Below, piece after piece: positions 49,687 to 59,184 of a stretch of DNA of 64,000 nucleotides. This DNA comes from an uncultured Sulfuricurvum sp. (GTDB taxonomy: Bacteria; Campylobacterota; Campylobacteria; Campylobacterales; Sulfurimonadaceae). Each line of letters opens with the position of its first letter. The first letter of the stretch is position 1. The DNA is taken from assembly GCA_903844635.1 (NCBI GenBank), contig CAIMUF010000004.1:1-64000 (forward strand), read 5' to 3'. Both the position numbers and the translations under genes were made by a program. The notes beneath the pieces were generated by a model. That model did not search any database and was not told the origin of the DNA. It was given only the letters and a program-made list of their open reading frames with translations.

Positions 49687-52410
49687 ATGGAAGAAAAAAC
49701 TGTTACTATAATTGATACCTTTGGATTTTTTTTCCGTTCCTTTTATGCTCTTCCCCCCCTTAGAAACAAGCATGGTTTTCCGACAGGTCTTTTGACCGGT
49801 TTCATTAATTTTATTGCTTCGCTACACAAAGACCACAGTAGTGATTATCTCATTTTTGCCCTTGATGCCAAGGGACCAAGTTTCCGTTCTGAAATTGATC
49901 CCAACTATAAAGCCAATCGCTCGCCTGCTCCTGAAGAACTGATTCAACAACTTCCTATCGCCATCAGTTGGATTGAAAAAATGGGGTATAAATCCCTTAT
50001 TTTGAGCGGATATGAAGCGGATGATATGATTGCTTCGGTAGTCCATCATGCAAAAGAGCAGGGAATTAATGTCCGTGTTGTCTCTCATGATAAAGATTTG
50101 TATCAGCTTATTGAAGATGATAAAGTAGTCTTGGTCGATGCAATGACCAAAAAAGTGCTCAATGAAACTCATTGTTTTGAAAAATATGGGGTTCATCCGT
50201 CTCAATTTATCGATTATCAAGCGCTTATCGGTGATACCGCCGATAATGTTCCGGGAGTAAAAGGGATTGGAAAAGTAACAGCTGAAAAGCTTTTGGTCCA
50301 GTTTGGAACATTGGATACGATATACGCTAGATTGGATGAAGTTATGCCAGTTCGTATTCGCGGCTTGTTGGAAACGTATCGAGATGATGCCTTCCGATCA
50401 CGTGAGCTTGTGAAATTACGCGGTGATGTTCTTGAGTCTCTTGATTTTAATGACTACGCAATGCACTTTGATAATCCGTTTCATCCGATTTATGACGAGT
50501 TGGTTCATTATGAGATGAATGCCGTTTTGCGAACATTGAAAGCTAAAGCATTGTTTGAAGAGACACAGTCTTTAGAGAAAACACCGATAAAAATTATAAA
50601 TGATCTCCCGCAATGTGATTCTCCCAATGGATGCAGTATTCTAATCGATACGGATGAAGCTCTTAATGCTTTGCTTTCTACCCTAACTTCAGAGACGATT
50701 GTGGCGTTTGATACGGAAACAACGGGGCTTAATCCTCATACCGATTCATTGGTCGGATTTAGTTTTAGTATGGATGGGCAAAGCGGTTATTACGTTCCAC
50801 TAAGTCATAACTATCTAGGCGTTGGAGAACAAGTTTCCAAAGAAGCTGCAAAAACTGCGATAGAAGCAATTTTTAGCAGCAAAGTTATTGGACATAATCT
50901 CAAGTTTGATCTCCATTTTGTGACTCGATTTTTAGAGGTTGAGAGACTTCCTCTCTATGCTGATACGATTATTATGGCATGGCTTAGTGATTCAAATCGT
51001 TCTCTTTCTATGGATAATCTGAGTCTTTCATTGTTGAACCATGAGATGATTCATTTCAAAGATACGGTAAAACGCGGAGAGAATTTTTCTTCCGTTGCAA
51101 TCGAAGATGCTTGCAAGTACGCGGGTGAAGATGCCTATATCACCTATCGTCTTTATGAAGTCTTGAGAGAACAATTGCTCCTCAAAGGGGGAAATACTAC
51201 TTTAGATGAAGCATTTAATGTTGAATTTCCTTTTATTGGGACGTTGTTAGGGATGGAAAAAGCCGGAATTGCGGTAGATATTGGAGTTCTTGAAACGTTC
51301 AAAATAGAAGTTTCCAATGAGCTCTCTACCCTGACAGAGAAAATTCATGCAACATGCGGAACCGTTTTTAATCTCAATTCTCCCAAGCAATTAGGTGTTA
51401 TTTTATTTGAAACACTGGGGTTTCCTCACGGTAAAAAAACTAAAACCGGTTACAGTACCGATGAATCTGTTCTTGAGGGGTTACGTCATGAGCATGAAGT
51501 TGTTTCATCATTATTGCAGTATCGTGAATACCACAAGTTGTATTCGACGTACATTGAACCACTCATCGCCCTTGCAAAGATAGATAAACACTCACGTATT
51601 TATACCTCGTTCGTCCAAACGGGTACGGCAACAGGACGGCTTAGTTCTAAAAATCCCAATCTTCAAAACATTCCCGTTAAAACAGCTCTAGGTATGAGAA
51701 TTCGTGAAGCATTCGTCGCTCCTGAAGGGAAAAAACTGATCGGAATTGACTATTCGCAGATGGAATTAAGATTATTGGCACACTTCACAGAAGATAAGGT
51801 CTTAGTTGATGCGTTCAATAATAATCTTGATATTCATACGCAAACTGCTATTTCTCTTTTTGGCGAAGAAGATGCTGCATCAAAACGCAATGTTGCCAAG
51901 ACGGTCAATTTTGGATTACTCTACGGAATGGGAGCGAAAAAACTTTCGGATACGTTAGGAATCAGCAGTAAAGAAGCTAAAGAGATTATTGAGAAATATT
52001 TTGTAACGTTCCCTAGTGTCAAAGGATATTTTTCTGCTATTGTAGAGCAGGCCAAAGAGTTGGGATACGTTGAAACACTCCTTGGGCGTCGTCGTTATTT
52101 TGATTTTGCTAACGCAACACCCATGCTCAAAGCTGCCTACGAGAGAGAAGCTGTCAATGCAGTATTTCAAGGCTCTGCCAGTGATCTTATCAAGCTCTCT
52201 ATGAATGCAATTGATAAACGTATCCGTGAAGAGGGACTGCGTGCCCGAATGCTCTTGCAAATTCACGATGAATTGATTTTTGAAGCCGATGAGGACGTTG
52301 CCGAAATATTAGCGGTAGAGTTTGTGGAAATGATGGAAAAAATCATGCAGTTAAAAATTCCGCTAAAAACTTCGATGCACGTTGGCAATCACTGGGGTGA
52401 GTTGAAATAG
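49687..52410 (+). CDS. polA: DNA polymerase I
   Basis: A 907-residue Pol I with three domains. The 5'-nuclease domain (about 1-290) has FALDAKGPSFRSEIDPNYK, SGYEADDMIASV and GDTADNVPGVKGIG. The 3'-5' exonuclease domain has VAFDTETTGLNPH with the catalytic D and E retained, so proofreading is likely intact. The polymerase domain has ATGRLSSKNPNLQNIPV, IGIDYSQMELRLLAHF and LQIHDELIFE. It fills gaps and removes Okazaki primers. It begins 3 bases after the HDOD stop. Confidence 0.98.
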   Translation: MEEKTVTIIDTFGFFFRSFYALPPLRNKHGFPTGLLTGFINFIASLHKDHSSDYLIFALDAKGPSFRSEIDPNYKANRSPAPEELIQQLPIAISWIEKMGYKSLILSGYEADDMIASVVHHAKEQGINVRVVSHDKDLYQLIEDDKVVLVDAMTKKVLNETHCFEKYGVHPSQFIDYQALIGDTADNVPGVKGIGKVTAEKLLVQFGTLDTIYARLDEVMPVRIRGLLETYRDDAFRSRELVKLRGDVLESLDFNDYAMHFDNPFHPIYDELVHYEMNAVLRTLKAKALFEETQSLEKTPIKIINDLPQCDSPNGCSILIDTDEALNALLSTLTSETIVAFDTETTGLNPHTDSLVGFSFSMDGQSGYYVPLSHNYLGVGEQVSKEAAKTAIEAIFSSKVIGHNLKFDLHFVTRFLEVERLPLYADTIIMAWLSDSNRSLSMDNLSLSLLNHEMIHFKDTVKRGENFSSVAIEDACKYAGEDAYITYRLYEVLREQLLLKGGNTTLDEAFNVEFPFIGTLLGMEKAGIAVDIGVLETFKIEVSNELSTLTEKIHATCGTVFNLNSPKQLGVILFETLGFPHGKKTKTGYSTDESVLEGLRHEHEVVSSLLQYREYHKLYSTYIEPLIALAKIDKHSRIYTSFVQTGTATGRLSSKNPNLQNIPVKTALGMRIREAFVAPEGKKLIGIDYSQMELRLLAHFTEDKVLVDAFNNNLDIHTQTAISLFGEEDAASKRNVAKTVNFGLLYGMGAKKLSDTLGISSKEAKEIIEKYFVTFPSVKGYFSAIVEQAKELGYVETLLGRRRYFDFANATPMLKAAYEREAVNAVFQGSASDLIKLSMNAIDKRIREEGLRARMLLQIHDELIFEADEDVAEILAVEFVEMMEKIMQLKIPLKTSMHVGNHWGELK

Positions 52411-52422
52411 GAGCTATGTATC

Positions 52423-53661
52423 ATGCGAAAATTTAACGAAGAACTAATCCAATTTATCGATGCATCGGTAACGCCTTTTCATGCCGTTGCTCAGATGGTG
52501 AACGTTTTGGAGACAAAAGGATTTCATAAACTCGATGAGTGTGAAGTCTGGCAACTTATAGAGGGTGAAAAATATTACGTTATCCGTAATGATTCTTCTA
52601 TCATCGCCTTTACCTATCCTCCTTCGGTTAAAAAAGGATATACCATTGTGGGAGCGCATACGGATTCTCCGAATTTGCGTCTTAAGCCCAATCCTGTCAC
52701 GAAAAGTGCGGGAACCGTTCGACTTGGTGTTGAACCGTATGGTGGAGTGTTGCTTAATCCGTGGTTTGATCGTGATCTCAGTCTTGCGGGGCGGATTGTT
52801 TATTTGGATGAGACTAAAAAGCGTTGCGAAAAATTAATTGACTTCAAACGCCCGATAGGGATTATTTCATCGCTTGCGATTCATCTTGACCGCGATGCAA
52901 ATTCATCGCATTCGATTAATGTCCAAACGGATATCGTCCCGATGATTTCTTGCGAAGAAGATTTTGATTTTTCATCATGGATTATGGAGGAAGCGGGTGT
53001 GCGTGACGGGAAATTACTCGCACATGAGCTTAGTTTTTATGACGTTCAAAAAGGGTCATTACTCGGGATTAAAGAAGAGTTTATCAGTACAGCGCGGTTG
53101 GATAATCTGTTAAGCTGCTATGTGGTATTAAGTGCATTGGTGGAGTGTAAAAGTCCAATGATTTTGGCGTGTATGGATCATGAAGAGGTGGGAAGTGATT
53201 CACATGTCGGGGCAGGTGGGACATTTTTGGAAGAGGTTTTACGTCGTATTTCAGCGGATAATTTTTCTGTATTAATGCGTCAATCGCTCATGGTATCATG
53301 TGATAATGCCCATGCGCAGCATCCAAATTTCCCCTCCAAGCACGAAAGTGAGCATGCACCACTTTTAAATCGTGGAGTAGCGATCAAAATCAATGCGAAT
53401 CAGCGATATGCAACGAGTTCTCGTACTCAAGGACGTTTTGTGCAATGTGCAGAGGCTATAGGGGTGGCAACACAGACGTTTGTGACCCGCAGTGATATGG
53501 GATGCGGTTCAACCATTGGTCCCATTACGGCAACAAGGCTTGGCGTTGAGACGATTGATGTGGGTGTACCGACCCTTGCGATGCATTCGATTCGAGAGTT
53601 GGCGGGAGTTAGCGATGCATACGGTTTGAAACAGATTCTTTTGAGTATTGGTGAGTATTAA
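52423..53661 (+). CDS. apeB: M18 family aminopeptidase
   Basis: A 412-residue metallo-aminopeptidase of family M18. The first metal His and Asp lie in VGAHTDSPNLRLKPNPV; others in ARLDNLLSCYVVLSAL, CMDHEEVGSDSHVGAGG (catalytic and metal Glu) and a C-terminal AMHSIREL. It removes N-terminal, often acidic, residues from peptides in the cytoplasm. GGAGCTATGTATC precedes the ATG. It overlaps the kinase gene by one base (TAATG). Confidence 0.94.
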   Translation: MRKFNEELIQFIDASVTPFHAVAQMVNVLETKGFHKLDECEVWQLIEGEKYYVIRNDSSIIAFTYPPSVKKGYTIVGAHTDSPNLRLKPNPVTKSAGTVRLGVEPYGGVLLNPWFDRDLSLAGRIVYLDETKKRCEKLIDFKRPIGIISSLAIHLDRDANSSHSINVQTDIVPMISCEEDFDFSSWIMEEAGVRDGKLLAHELSFYDVQKGSLLGIKEEFISTARLDNLLSCYVVLSALVECKSPMILACMDHEEVGSDSHVGAGGTFLEEVLRRISADNFSVLMRQSLMVSCDNAHAQHPNFPSKHESEHAPLLNRGVAIKINANQRYATSSRTQGRFVQCAEAIGVATQTFVTRSDMGCGSTIGPITATRLGVETIDVGVPTLAMHSIRELAGVSDAYGLKQILLSIGEY

Positions 53662-54644
53662 TGGCTGAGATGGTTTCTCCCGAAGAACTCAAAGCGCTTA
53701 TCGATCAGACCTATAGGGTTGAAGAGGAGTATGTGGCATTGCGTCACTCTTACAACCATCTTCAGCTAACCATAGAACAGGTAATCGAATTTTTACCCAA
53801 TGCGATTTGGATTGTAGAAGAAGACGGAAAGATTTTTTTACAAAATTCGCAAGCAAAAGTTCTTGAACAGCTGTTTGATATATTGAGATACGGTGAAGAA
53901 GACTATGAAGTGAATTTTGATGAGCGCTCCTATCTCATCAAATCGGCCCATCATAATGAGAAGCATCTCCTAAGCGCAACCGATATAACAGAACAAAAGC
54001 GAAAAGAAAATCTTGCAACCATGGGACAGATGGCGGCGCATCTCTCTCATGAGATACGTAATCCTATCGGTGCTATTGCTTTGCTCACTTCGACGTTGAT
54101 GAAAAGAGTTCATGAAGAGAATAAGCCAATAGTCACTGAAATACAAAAATCACTCTATCGTATCGAGCGAATCATCAAAGCTACCCTAATGTTTTCTAAG
54201 GGTGTACAAGCTCAGAAAAGCGTTTTGTCATGGGAAAGTATTGCTCGTGAACTTAATCATGCTATTGGCTATTACAGTTACGCTAAAAAAATTGAGTTTG
54301 TATTTCCAGAAGAGAATTTTGAGCTTAGCGGTGATTTGGATCTTTTAGTGATGTTGTTTAGTAATTTTGTTTTTAATGCGATTGATGCCATTGAACTGGA
54401 TGATGAAGAAGAGGGTCAAGTTGTTATGACTTACTCGTATGTACAGGAAAAACATCACTTTGTGATTACGGATTCAGGCATTCCGATAGAAAATGAAAAA
54501 TGGCTTTTTGAGGCATTTAAAAGTACTAAAGAGCGAGGTAATGGATTGGGATTGGTTCTTTCAAAAGAGATTTCAAAAGCTCATGGAGGCAATATAGCTC
54601 TTTTTGAGGGAGAAGGAAAAGGATTTGTTATTACACTTGCTTAA
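53661..54644 (+). CDS. flgS: FlgS-like sensor histidine kinase
   Basis: A 327-residue soluble histidine kinase without TM segments. An N-terminal coiled-coil and PAS-like region (about 20-110, FLPNAIWIVEEDGKIFLQNS) precedes HisKA with LSHEIRNPIGAIALLTSTLM (phospho-His) and a HATPase domain with NFVFNAIDAIE, ITDSGIPIE and GNGLGLVLSKEISKAHGG. Architecture and the LSHEIRNPIG segment resemble Campylobacter/Helicobacter FlgS, which with FlgR activates sigma54-dependent flagellar genes. flgR is not in the window, so the name is probable, not certain. Confidence 0.75.
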   Translation: MAEMVSPEELKALIDQTYRVEEEYVALRHSYNHLQLTIEQVIEFLPNAIWIVEEDGKIFLQNSQAKVLEQLFDILRYGEEDYEVNFDERSYLIKSAHHNEKHLLSATDITEQKRKENLATMGQMAAHLSHEIRNPIGAIALLTSTLMKRVHEENKPIVTEIQKSLYRIERIIKATLMFSKGVQAQKSVLSWESIARELNHAIGYYSYAKKIEFVFPEENFELSGDLDLLVMLFSNFVFNAIDAIELDDEEEGQVVMTYSYVQEKHHFVITDSGIPIENEKWLFEAFKSTKERGNGLGLVLSKEISKAHGGNIALFEGEGKGFVITLA

Positions 54645-56836
54645 AGTGGTTTTGGCTCACTTAAATAATACCCTTGTAAATAATCAATTCCTAAATCTTG
54701 GCATTCATCATAAACATCTTTAGAATGGACAAACTCAGCAACCGTTTTAATGTTAAGTCGATGAGCAAATTCAACAATGGTACGAACAATATCCTGTGCA
54801 CTGAGGTCCACATCAAGATTCTTAATGAGGGATGCATCAATTTTGATGAAGTCAACATTCAGTCGTAATATGTGAGCAAAATTGGAGTATCCTGTTCCAA
54901 AATCATCGATGGCAATGCGACATCCAAATGCTTTAACATGAGTGATAAAGTCTGTCACTTCAGTATGATTTTCAATGCCTTCACTTTCTAAAATTTCAAA
55001 AATAAGTCTATTACCGACATCAAACTCACTTAAAAGTGAATAGAGCATTGTTTTCATTTCCAAGTTTAGAATGTCTGCAATAGAAAGGTTGATGGAATAA
55101 CGGTGAAGAGTTGTACGAAGCTGTTCAAAAATAGTTCGGATTACAAAGTGTGTAATATGAGGGTATAGGCGCGATTTTTTAGCAATCTCTAAAAAAGTAT
55201 TTGGAGGAATGATAGAGCCATCGGTGTCGATGAGACGTATGAGGGCTTCATATTCGTAGACTTCTTGGGTTGAGGCGTTATGAACACCTTGATAGTAAAG
55301 AACAAAACGCTCAGAATCAATGGCATCTTTCAGCTTTTTACTCCATAAAATATTATTGAGATACTCCTCTTTGATAAGAAGTGATTCATTGTATTTTAAA
55401 AATGACAGGCTCTGCTTTTTAGCTGTCTTGAGCGCCATATCAGCACGTCCAATCAAGTCACACTGCAGGGCGAGGCAGAAGTCGGCTCCAATGCTAACGG
55501 TTGCCAAAATAGTAATCCCGTCAATTTCATAATAAGTTTCGTTAAGAGAATGAAGAATGCTATGACACATTTTGTCAAATGCATCAGTATTGAGCTTATC
55601 ACTAAGTAACAGGGCATATTCATCTGCGGGCATTTTATAGAGAGAAAGCGTATGAACTAGCGCCATTTTTTGGATGGACTCTCCAACTGATTGTAAAAGT
55701 TTATCGCCTATACCATGTCCGTACAAATCATTAATCTCTTTAAAATTGTCAATATTGATAAGTAGAATACCAAGATGCTTTTGGTCATGAATGTTTTCAA
55801 TCAAGGCTTTTCGATTTGGTAATTGTGTGAGTGAATCAGTATAGAGTTGTTGTCGAAGTTGTTCATTAAGTTTTGCAGATTTACGGTTTATTCGTCGTAT
55901 GAGAGTTTTAAACCCAATGTGTAAAATTCCTCCAAGTGCAAGGATCATTACAGCACTGACAAGAAGTAAATCTCTTATTTCACGATTATACGCAACTTCA
56001 TCTTGGGTAATATCAAGTGCACAGATCATCCGAGCCAAGGGCTTATTGGCATAGGTACGCAATTCTCTAGAGGCAATGATGTAGGTGGTCTCTTTGGTTG
56101 TATATCGCATTGAGTAGTCAAAAGCATAATCTTTGGGTAAATTTTCAAAGATGGGATGATTGGAAGAGATAATCGAGTAATTTTTATAGTGTTTAAGCTT
56201 CGTTGCTGTGGGGAGAACAGCGTGAAGAATTTTAGTATCAAAAGCCAGTGCTGATTTTATCCCTGAATGAGCATTAAGACGATTTTGTATTTTATTGATA
56301 TTCGATGCAACTTGAATGATTCCAAGAAAACGCCCTTCTTTAAAGATAGGAATAATACTTACAACGGAAATATTGTAAAGAGTTACATCAAGAGAGGTGA
56401 GTGGACGGCGTGATTGGATTGCTTGCGCGATGATGGGTCGTTTCTTGGAGATATTATCACCAAATTTTTTTGGATCTTGTAATCGAAGAAAATGGTGACC
56501 ATCAGCTTTGATAAAGCCTGTTAAATCCGCTTCACCAAGCTTGTGAGCTTCGTCGAAATAGGGGGTAGCAAGAGCATAAAGCTCGTCACGATCTCCCGCT
56601 TCAAACGCATCGACAATACGATGGTCGCTAAGCATTTTACAAGCGTAGTGATTAAGTCCTTTTTCGGTATCGAGCATAGAGAGTTCAAAGGCATTTTTGA
56701 GAAGTTCACGATGAGAGTGCGTTTTTTCTTCCAAAACACGTTTTTTATCTTGGAAGATAGAGTAAACAAAATAAGAAACAAGGGCAAGAACAATTCCCAT
56801 CGCGAATAATGTTGCTCGTATTCGAATCTTGTTCAA
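54641..56836 (-). CDS. Membrane c-di-GMP phosphodiesterase: Cache, degenerate GGDEF, EAL
   Basis: A 731-residue protein. TM1 (about 8-28) and TM2 (about 290-310) bracket a periplasmic Cache-like sensor domain. The GGDEF domain (about 325-480) has PADEY in place of GGDEF, so cyclase activity is unlikely. The EAL domain (about 500-731) keeps YEALIRL, SINLSIADIL, FEILESEG, IDDFGTGYSN, DFIKIDASL and TVAEFV, so phosphodiesterase activity is likely. It would lower c-di-GMP in response to a periplasmic ligand. The start is TTG with GGAG upstream; its stop overlaps that of flgS. Confidence 0.92.
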   Translation of the reverse strand: MNKIRIRATLFAMGIVLALVSYFVYSIFQDKKRVLEEKTHSHRELLKNAFELSMLDTEKGLNHYACKMLSDHRIVDAFEAGDRDELYALATPYFDEAHKLGEADLTGFIKADGHHFLRLQDPKKFGDNISKKRPIIAQAIQSRRPLTSLDVTLYNISVVSIIPIFKEGRFLGIIQVASNINKIQNRLNAHSGIKSALAFDTKILHAVLPTATKLKHYKNYSIISSNHPIFENLPKDYAFDYSMRYTTKETTYIIASRELRTYANKPLARMICALDITQDEVAYNREIRDLLLVSAVMILALGGILHIGFKTLIRRINRKSAKLNEQLRQQLYTDSLTQLPNRKALIENIHDQKHLGILLINIDNFKEINDLYGHGIGDKLLQSVGESIQKMALVHTLSLYKMPADEYALLLSDKLNTDAFDKMCHSILHSLNETYYEIDGITILATVSIGADFCLALQCDLIGRADMALKTAKKQSLSFLKYNESLLIKEEYLNNILWSKKLKDAIDSERFVLYYQGVHNASTQEVYEYEALIRLIDTDGSIIPPNTFLEIAKKSRLYPHITHFVIRTIFEQLRTTLHRYSINLSIADILNLEMKTMLYSLLSEFDVGNRLIFEILESEGIENHTEVTDFITHVKAFGCRIAIDDFGTGYSNFAHILRLNVDFIKIDASLIKNLDVDLSAQDIVRTIVEFAHRLNIKTVAEFVHSKDVYDECQDLGIDYLQGYYLSEPKPL

Positions 56837-56867
56837 AAATCACTCCATCCACAATTCAATAACAATC

Positions 56868-56876
56868 ATTGTATCA
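56868..56876 (-). promoter_or_regulatory. Extended -10 promoter of the EAL gene
   Basis: On the minus strand TGATACAAT (TGn plus TACAAT) lies about 32 bases upstream of the TTG start at 56836. No -35 is evident. The 82-bp gap to yggS suggests an independent transcript. Confidence 0.4.
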
Positions 56877-56918
56877 TAAAAGTATCAATTTTTTTTATAA
56901 GCACTTAAAAAACTATCA

Positions 56919-57590
56919 CTATTTAAAAAGGATTGAACCCAGTCTGACTAGATTAGAGCCACACGCTATAGCGAGTTCAAAGTCACTGCTCATTCCCATC
57001 GAGCAGACTGCTGCATTGGGGATTTTTTCAAACAATGAATGGGTGATTTCAAAGCTTTTTTGGATGACTTTTATTTCATCGCTGTGTGCACCAATACTCA
57101 TGATTCCCATGAGCTGAAGATTTGGACATTCGGAGGCTATTTGAGTGTACGTATCGGTAAATTCATCCGGATGAAAACCGGATTTACTCTCTTCGTAGGC
57201 AGAATTAACTTGCACAAGTGCTCGAAGTGTTTTTCCTTCACGTATTAGGCGCTCATTGAGTGCGTAAGCTAGCTCAAGCGAATCGATAGAGTGAATCATG
57301 TAAGGATTGAGACTAATAAGTTGGTTAATCTTATTTTTTTGGAGTGTTCCTATGAAATGCCACTCAAGTGGTAGATCTTCGAGAGCATCCACTTTTATTT
57401 TCATATCTTGGACTTTATTTTCCCCAAATGCTCGATGCCCAATGTTGTAAAGTGAGCGTATCTCACTCTCGCCCACATATTTACTTGCGGCTACAATTTT
57501 AACAATATGGTGATCACTAACACGTAATCGTGCTTTTTCAATACGGTCAATGATAGTGTCAAAATGAAGTTTTTGCTCTAAAGAAGTCAT
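56919..57590 (-). CDS. yggS: YggS/PROSC family pyridoxal phosphate homeostasis protein
   Basis: A 223-residue PLP-binding TIM-barrel protein: KIVAASKYVGESEI carries the PLP-binding Lys, followed by FGENKVQDMKIK, WHFIGTLQKNKIN and IHSIDSLELAYALN, and the C-terminal GMSSDFELAIACGSNLVRLG phosphate-binding segment. It buffers PLP and affects amino-acid metabolism. It is the last gene in the msbA-to-yggS operon and overlaps rseP by 4 bases. Confidence 0.95.
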   Translation of the reverse strand: MTSLEQKLHFDTIIDRIEKARLRVSDHHIVKIVAASKYVGESEIRSLYNIGHRAFGENKVQDMKIKVDALEDLPLEWHFIGTLQKNKINQLISLNPYMIHSIDSLELAYALNERLIREGKTLRALVQVNSAYEESKSGFHPDEFTDTYTQIASECPNLQLMGIMSIGAHSDEIKVIQKSFEITHSLFEKIPNAAVCSMGMSSDFELAIACGSNLVRLGSILFK

Positions 57591-58639
57591 TGTATAAGCC
57601 TTGAAATATCATTATAAAGTCCCAGAGTCATGAGCCCAAGAAGAAGTACCCATCCACCAATAGTGAGGTTAGTAATCACCGCTTCACTCGGTGCTTTGCG
57701 ACGAATCATTTCATAAAGATTAAAGACGATATGACCTCCATCCAAAGCAGGTATTGGGAGGAGATTAAGAACTCCAAGATTGACTGAGATTAGAGCAGCA
57801 AAGAAAAAGAGACTCATCCATCCATATGCTGTAGCATCTGCTGTGATTTGAACGATGCTTACAACTCCTCCTACTTCTTTGGCCGGAACAACTCCGGTAA
57901 GAAGCTTTTGTACACTTTGAAAAATGATAAAAGAGGTCTCATAGGTTTGAGTAGAGGCATAGTTCAGTGTCTCGATGAAACTAAGATCGAGGGTATGCGT
58001 CACACCCGATGGGGCGATACCTACCATGCGTTGTTGAATTTTTTCTTTGAAAATATTGGTTGATTCCGTGATACGAGGAGTAAGGGGGATGAAAAGTTGT
58101 GTTTCATTGCGCTCAACGGCTAATGTCAGAGTCCCCGTTGATGTTTTGATCGCATCTGAGAGCTCATTCCACTGGGTAATGACGGTACCATTGATGGAGA
58201 TGATTTTATCATTGCTTTGTATTCCTGCCATTTGTGCGGGAGAATCTTTGGCAACCATTCCAATAATAGGGGAAAGTGCTTGTGGTCCGCCGATTGCAAT
58301 GGCGTAAAAAAGTATCCATGCAGTAAGGAAATTTGCCATAGGACCTGAGAGAAGGATAATAATCCTCTGCCACGGCTTTTTAGAATTATAGCTGTCATTG
58401 TCACTACTGAGGGCATTAGGGTCAAGGTCGTCTTGCCCTTTCATTTTTACGTAGACGCCTAGAGGAATAGCCGAAAATTGCCATTGCGTACCAAATGCTT
58501 TAAAAGAACCGAGTTTTTTCCCAAATCCGATACTGAATACTTCAACATAGACACCAAAATAGCGTGCGGCACTGTAGTGACCAAGCTCGTGGAGAAAAAT
58601 AAGAAGGGATAAAACTAGGAGTGCGATCATCCAACTCAT
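57587..58639 (-). CDS. rseP: RIP metalloprotease RseP (site-2 protease)
   Basis: A 350-residue intramembrane zinc protease: FLHELGHYSAARYFG carries HExxH, a single PDZ domain (about 115-200) has MVAKDSPAQMAGIQSNDKI, and LNLLPIPALDGGHIVF is the second metal motif. The single PDZ matches the shorter Gram-negative epsilon type rather than E. coli RseP with two. It cleaves TM segments of regulators or remnant signal peptides. It overlaps yggS and pgsA by 4 bases. Confidence 0.95.
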   Translation of the reverse strand: MSWMIALLVLSLLIFLHELGHYSAARYFGVYVEVFSIGFGKKLGSFKAFGTQWQFSAIPLGVYVKMKGQDDLDPNALSSDNDSYNSKKPWQRIIILLSGPMANFLTAWILFYAIAIGGPQALSPIIGMVAKDSPAQMAGIQSNDKIISINGTVITQWNELSDAIKTSTGTLTLAVERNETQLFIPLTPRITESTNIFKEKIQQRMVGIAPSGVTHTLDLSFIETLNYASTQTYETSFIIFQSVQKLLTGVVPAKEVGGVVSIVQITADATAYGWMSLFFFAALISVNLGVLNLLPIPALDGGHIVFNLYEMIRRKAPSEAVITNLTIGGWVLLLGLMTLGLYNDISRLIQ

Positions 58640-59184
58640 TTTTTCTCCTTATAGGCTTTTGAAAAGCCTACTAAATATTCACCGCCAGAGTAGAGCGTAA
58701 TCGCAACTGCTACCCATAATAAGTATGCACCACCCTGCCAATGCATCAATAAAAAGCCGATCGCAATCATTTGCATCACCGTTTTAATTTTACCCATAAG
58801 AGAGGCGCTGACATCGATACCGATCGAGATTGAAAGTGTCCGAAGACTTGTGATAAAAAGTTCACGTACGATAATGAGATAAATCGCCCATGCCGACGCC
58901 TCACCGCTCATCATCAGCCCTAAAAAAGCAGCTAGAGTGAGCATCTTATCCGCAAGAGGATCGAGTATTTGCCCGACGATGGTGATCTGATCGAGTTCAC
59001 GAGCAATGTATCCATCAAAAAAATCAGTAACGCTGGCAATGACAAAAAGCAATGCCGCAGTATAGTAACTCCAAGATATATGGTAGCCATGATCGGTAAA
59101 CAGTTGTGGATTAAGAATAATCCAAAACATTATTGGAGCGATAAGGAAGCGCGAAAATGCGAGAAGATTAGGGATGTTGATCAT
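58636..59184 (-). CDS. pgsA: CDP-diacylglycerol-glycerol-3-phosphate 3-phosphatidyltransferase
   Basis: A 182-residue inner-membrane enzyme. The CDP-alcohol phosphotransferase motif appears as DFFDGYIAR followed by GQILDPLADK, and the N-terminus INIPNLLAFSRFLIAPIMF is typical of PgsA. It makes phosphatidylglycerol phosphate, the first step toward PG and cardiolipin. Its product pool is the substrate for membrane lipid modifiers such as those encoded at 1107-8891. It overlaps both neighbours by 4 bases. Confidence 0.95.
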   Translation of the reverse strand: MINIPNLLAFSRFLIAPIMFWIILNPQLFTDHGYHISWSYYTAALLFVIASVTDFFDGYIARELDQITIVGQILDPLADKMLTLAAFLGLMMSGEASAWAIYLIIVRELFITSLRTLSISIGIDVSASLMGKIKTVMQMIAIGFLLMHWQGGAYLLWVAVAITLYSGGEYLVGFSKAYKEKK

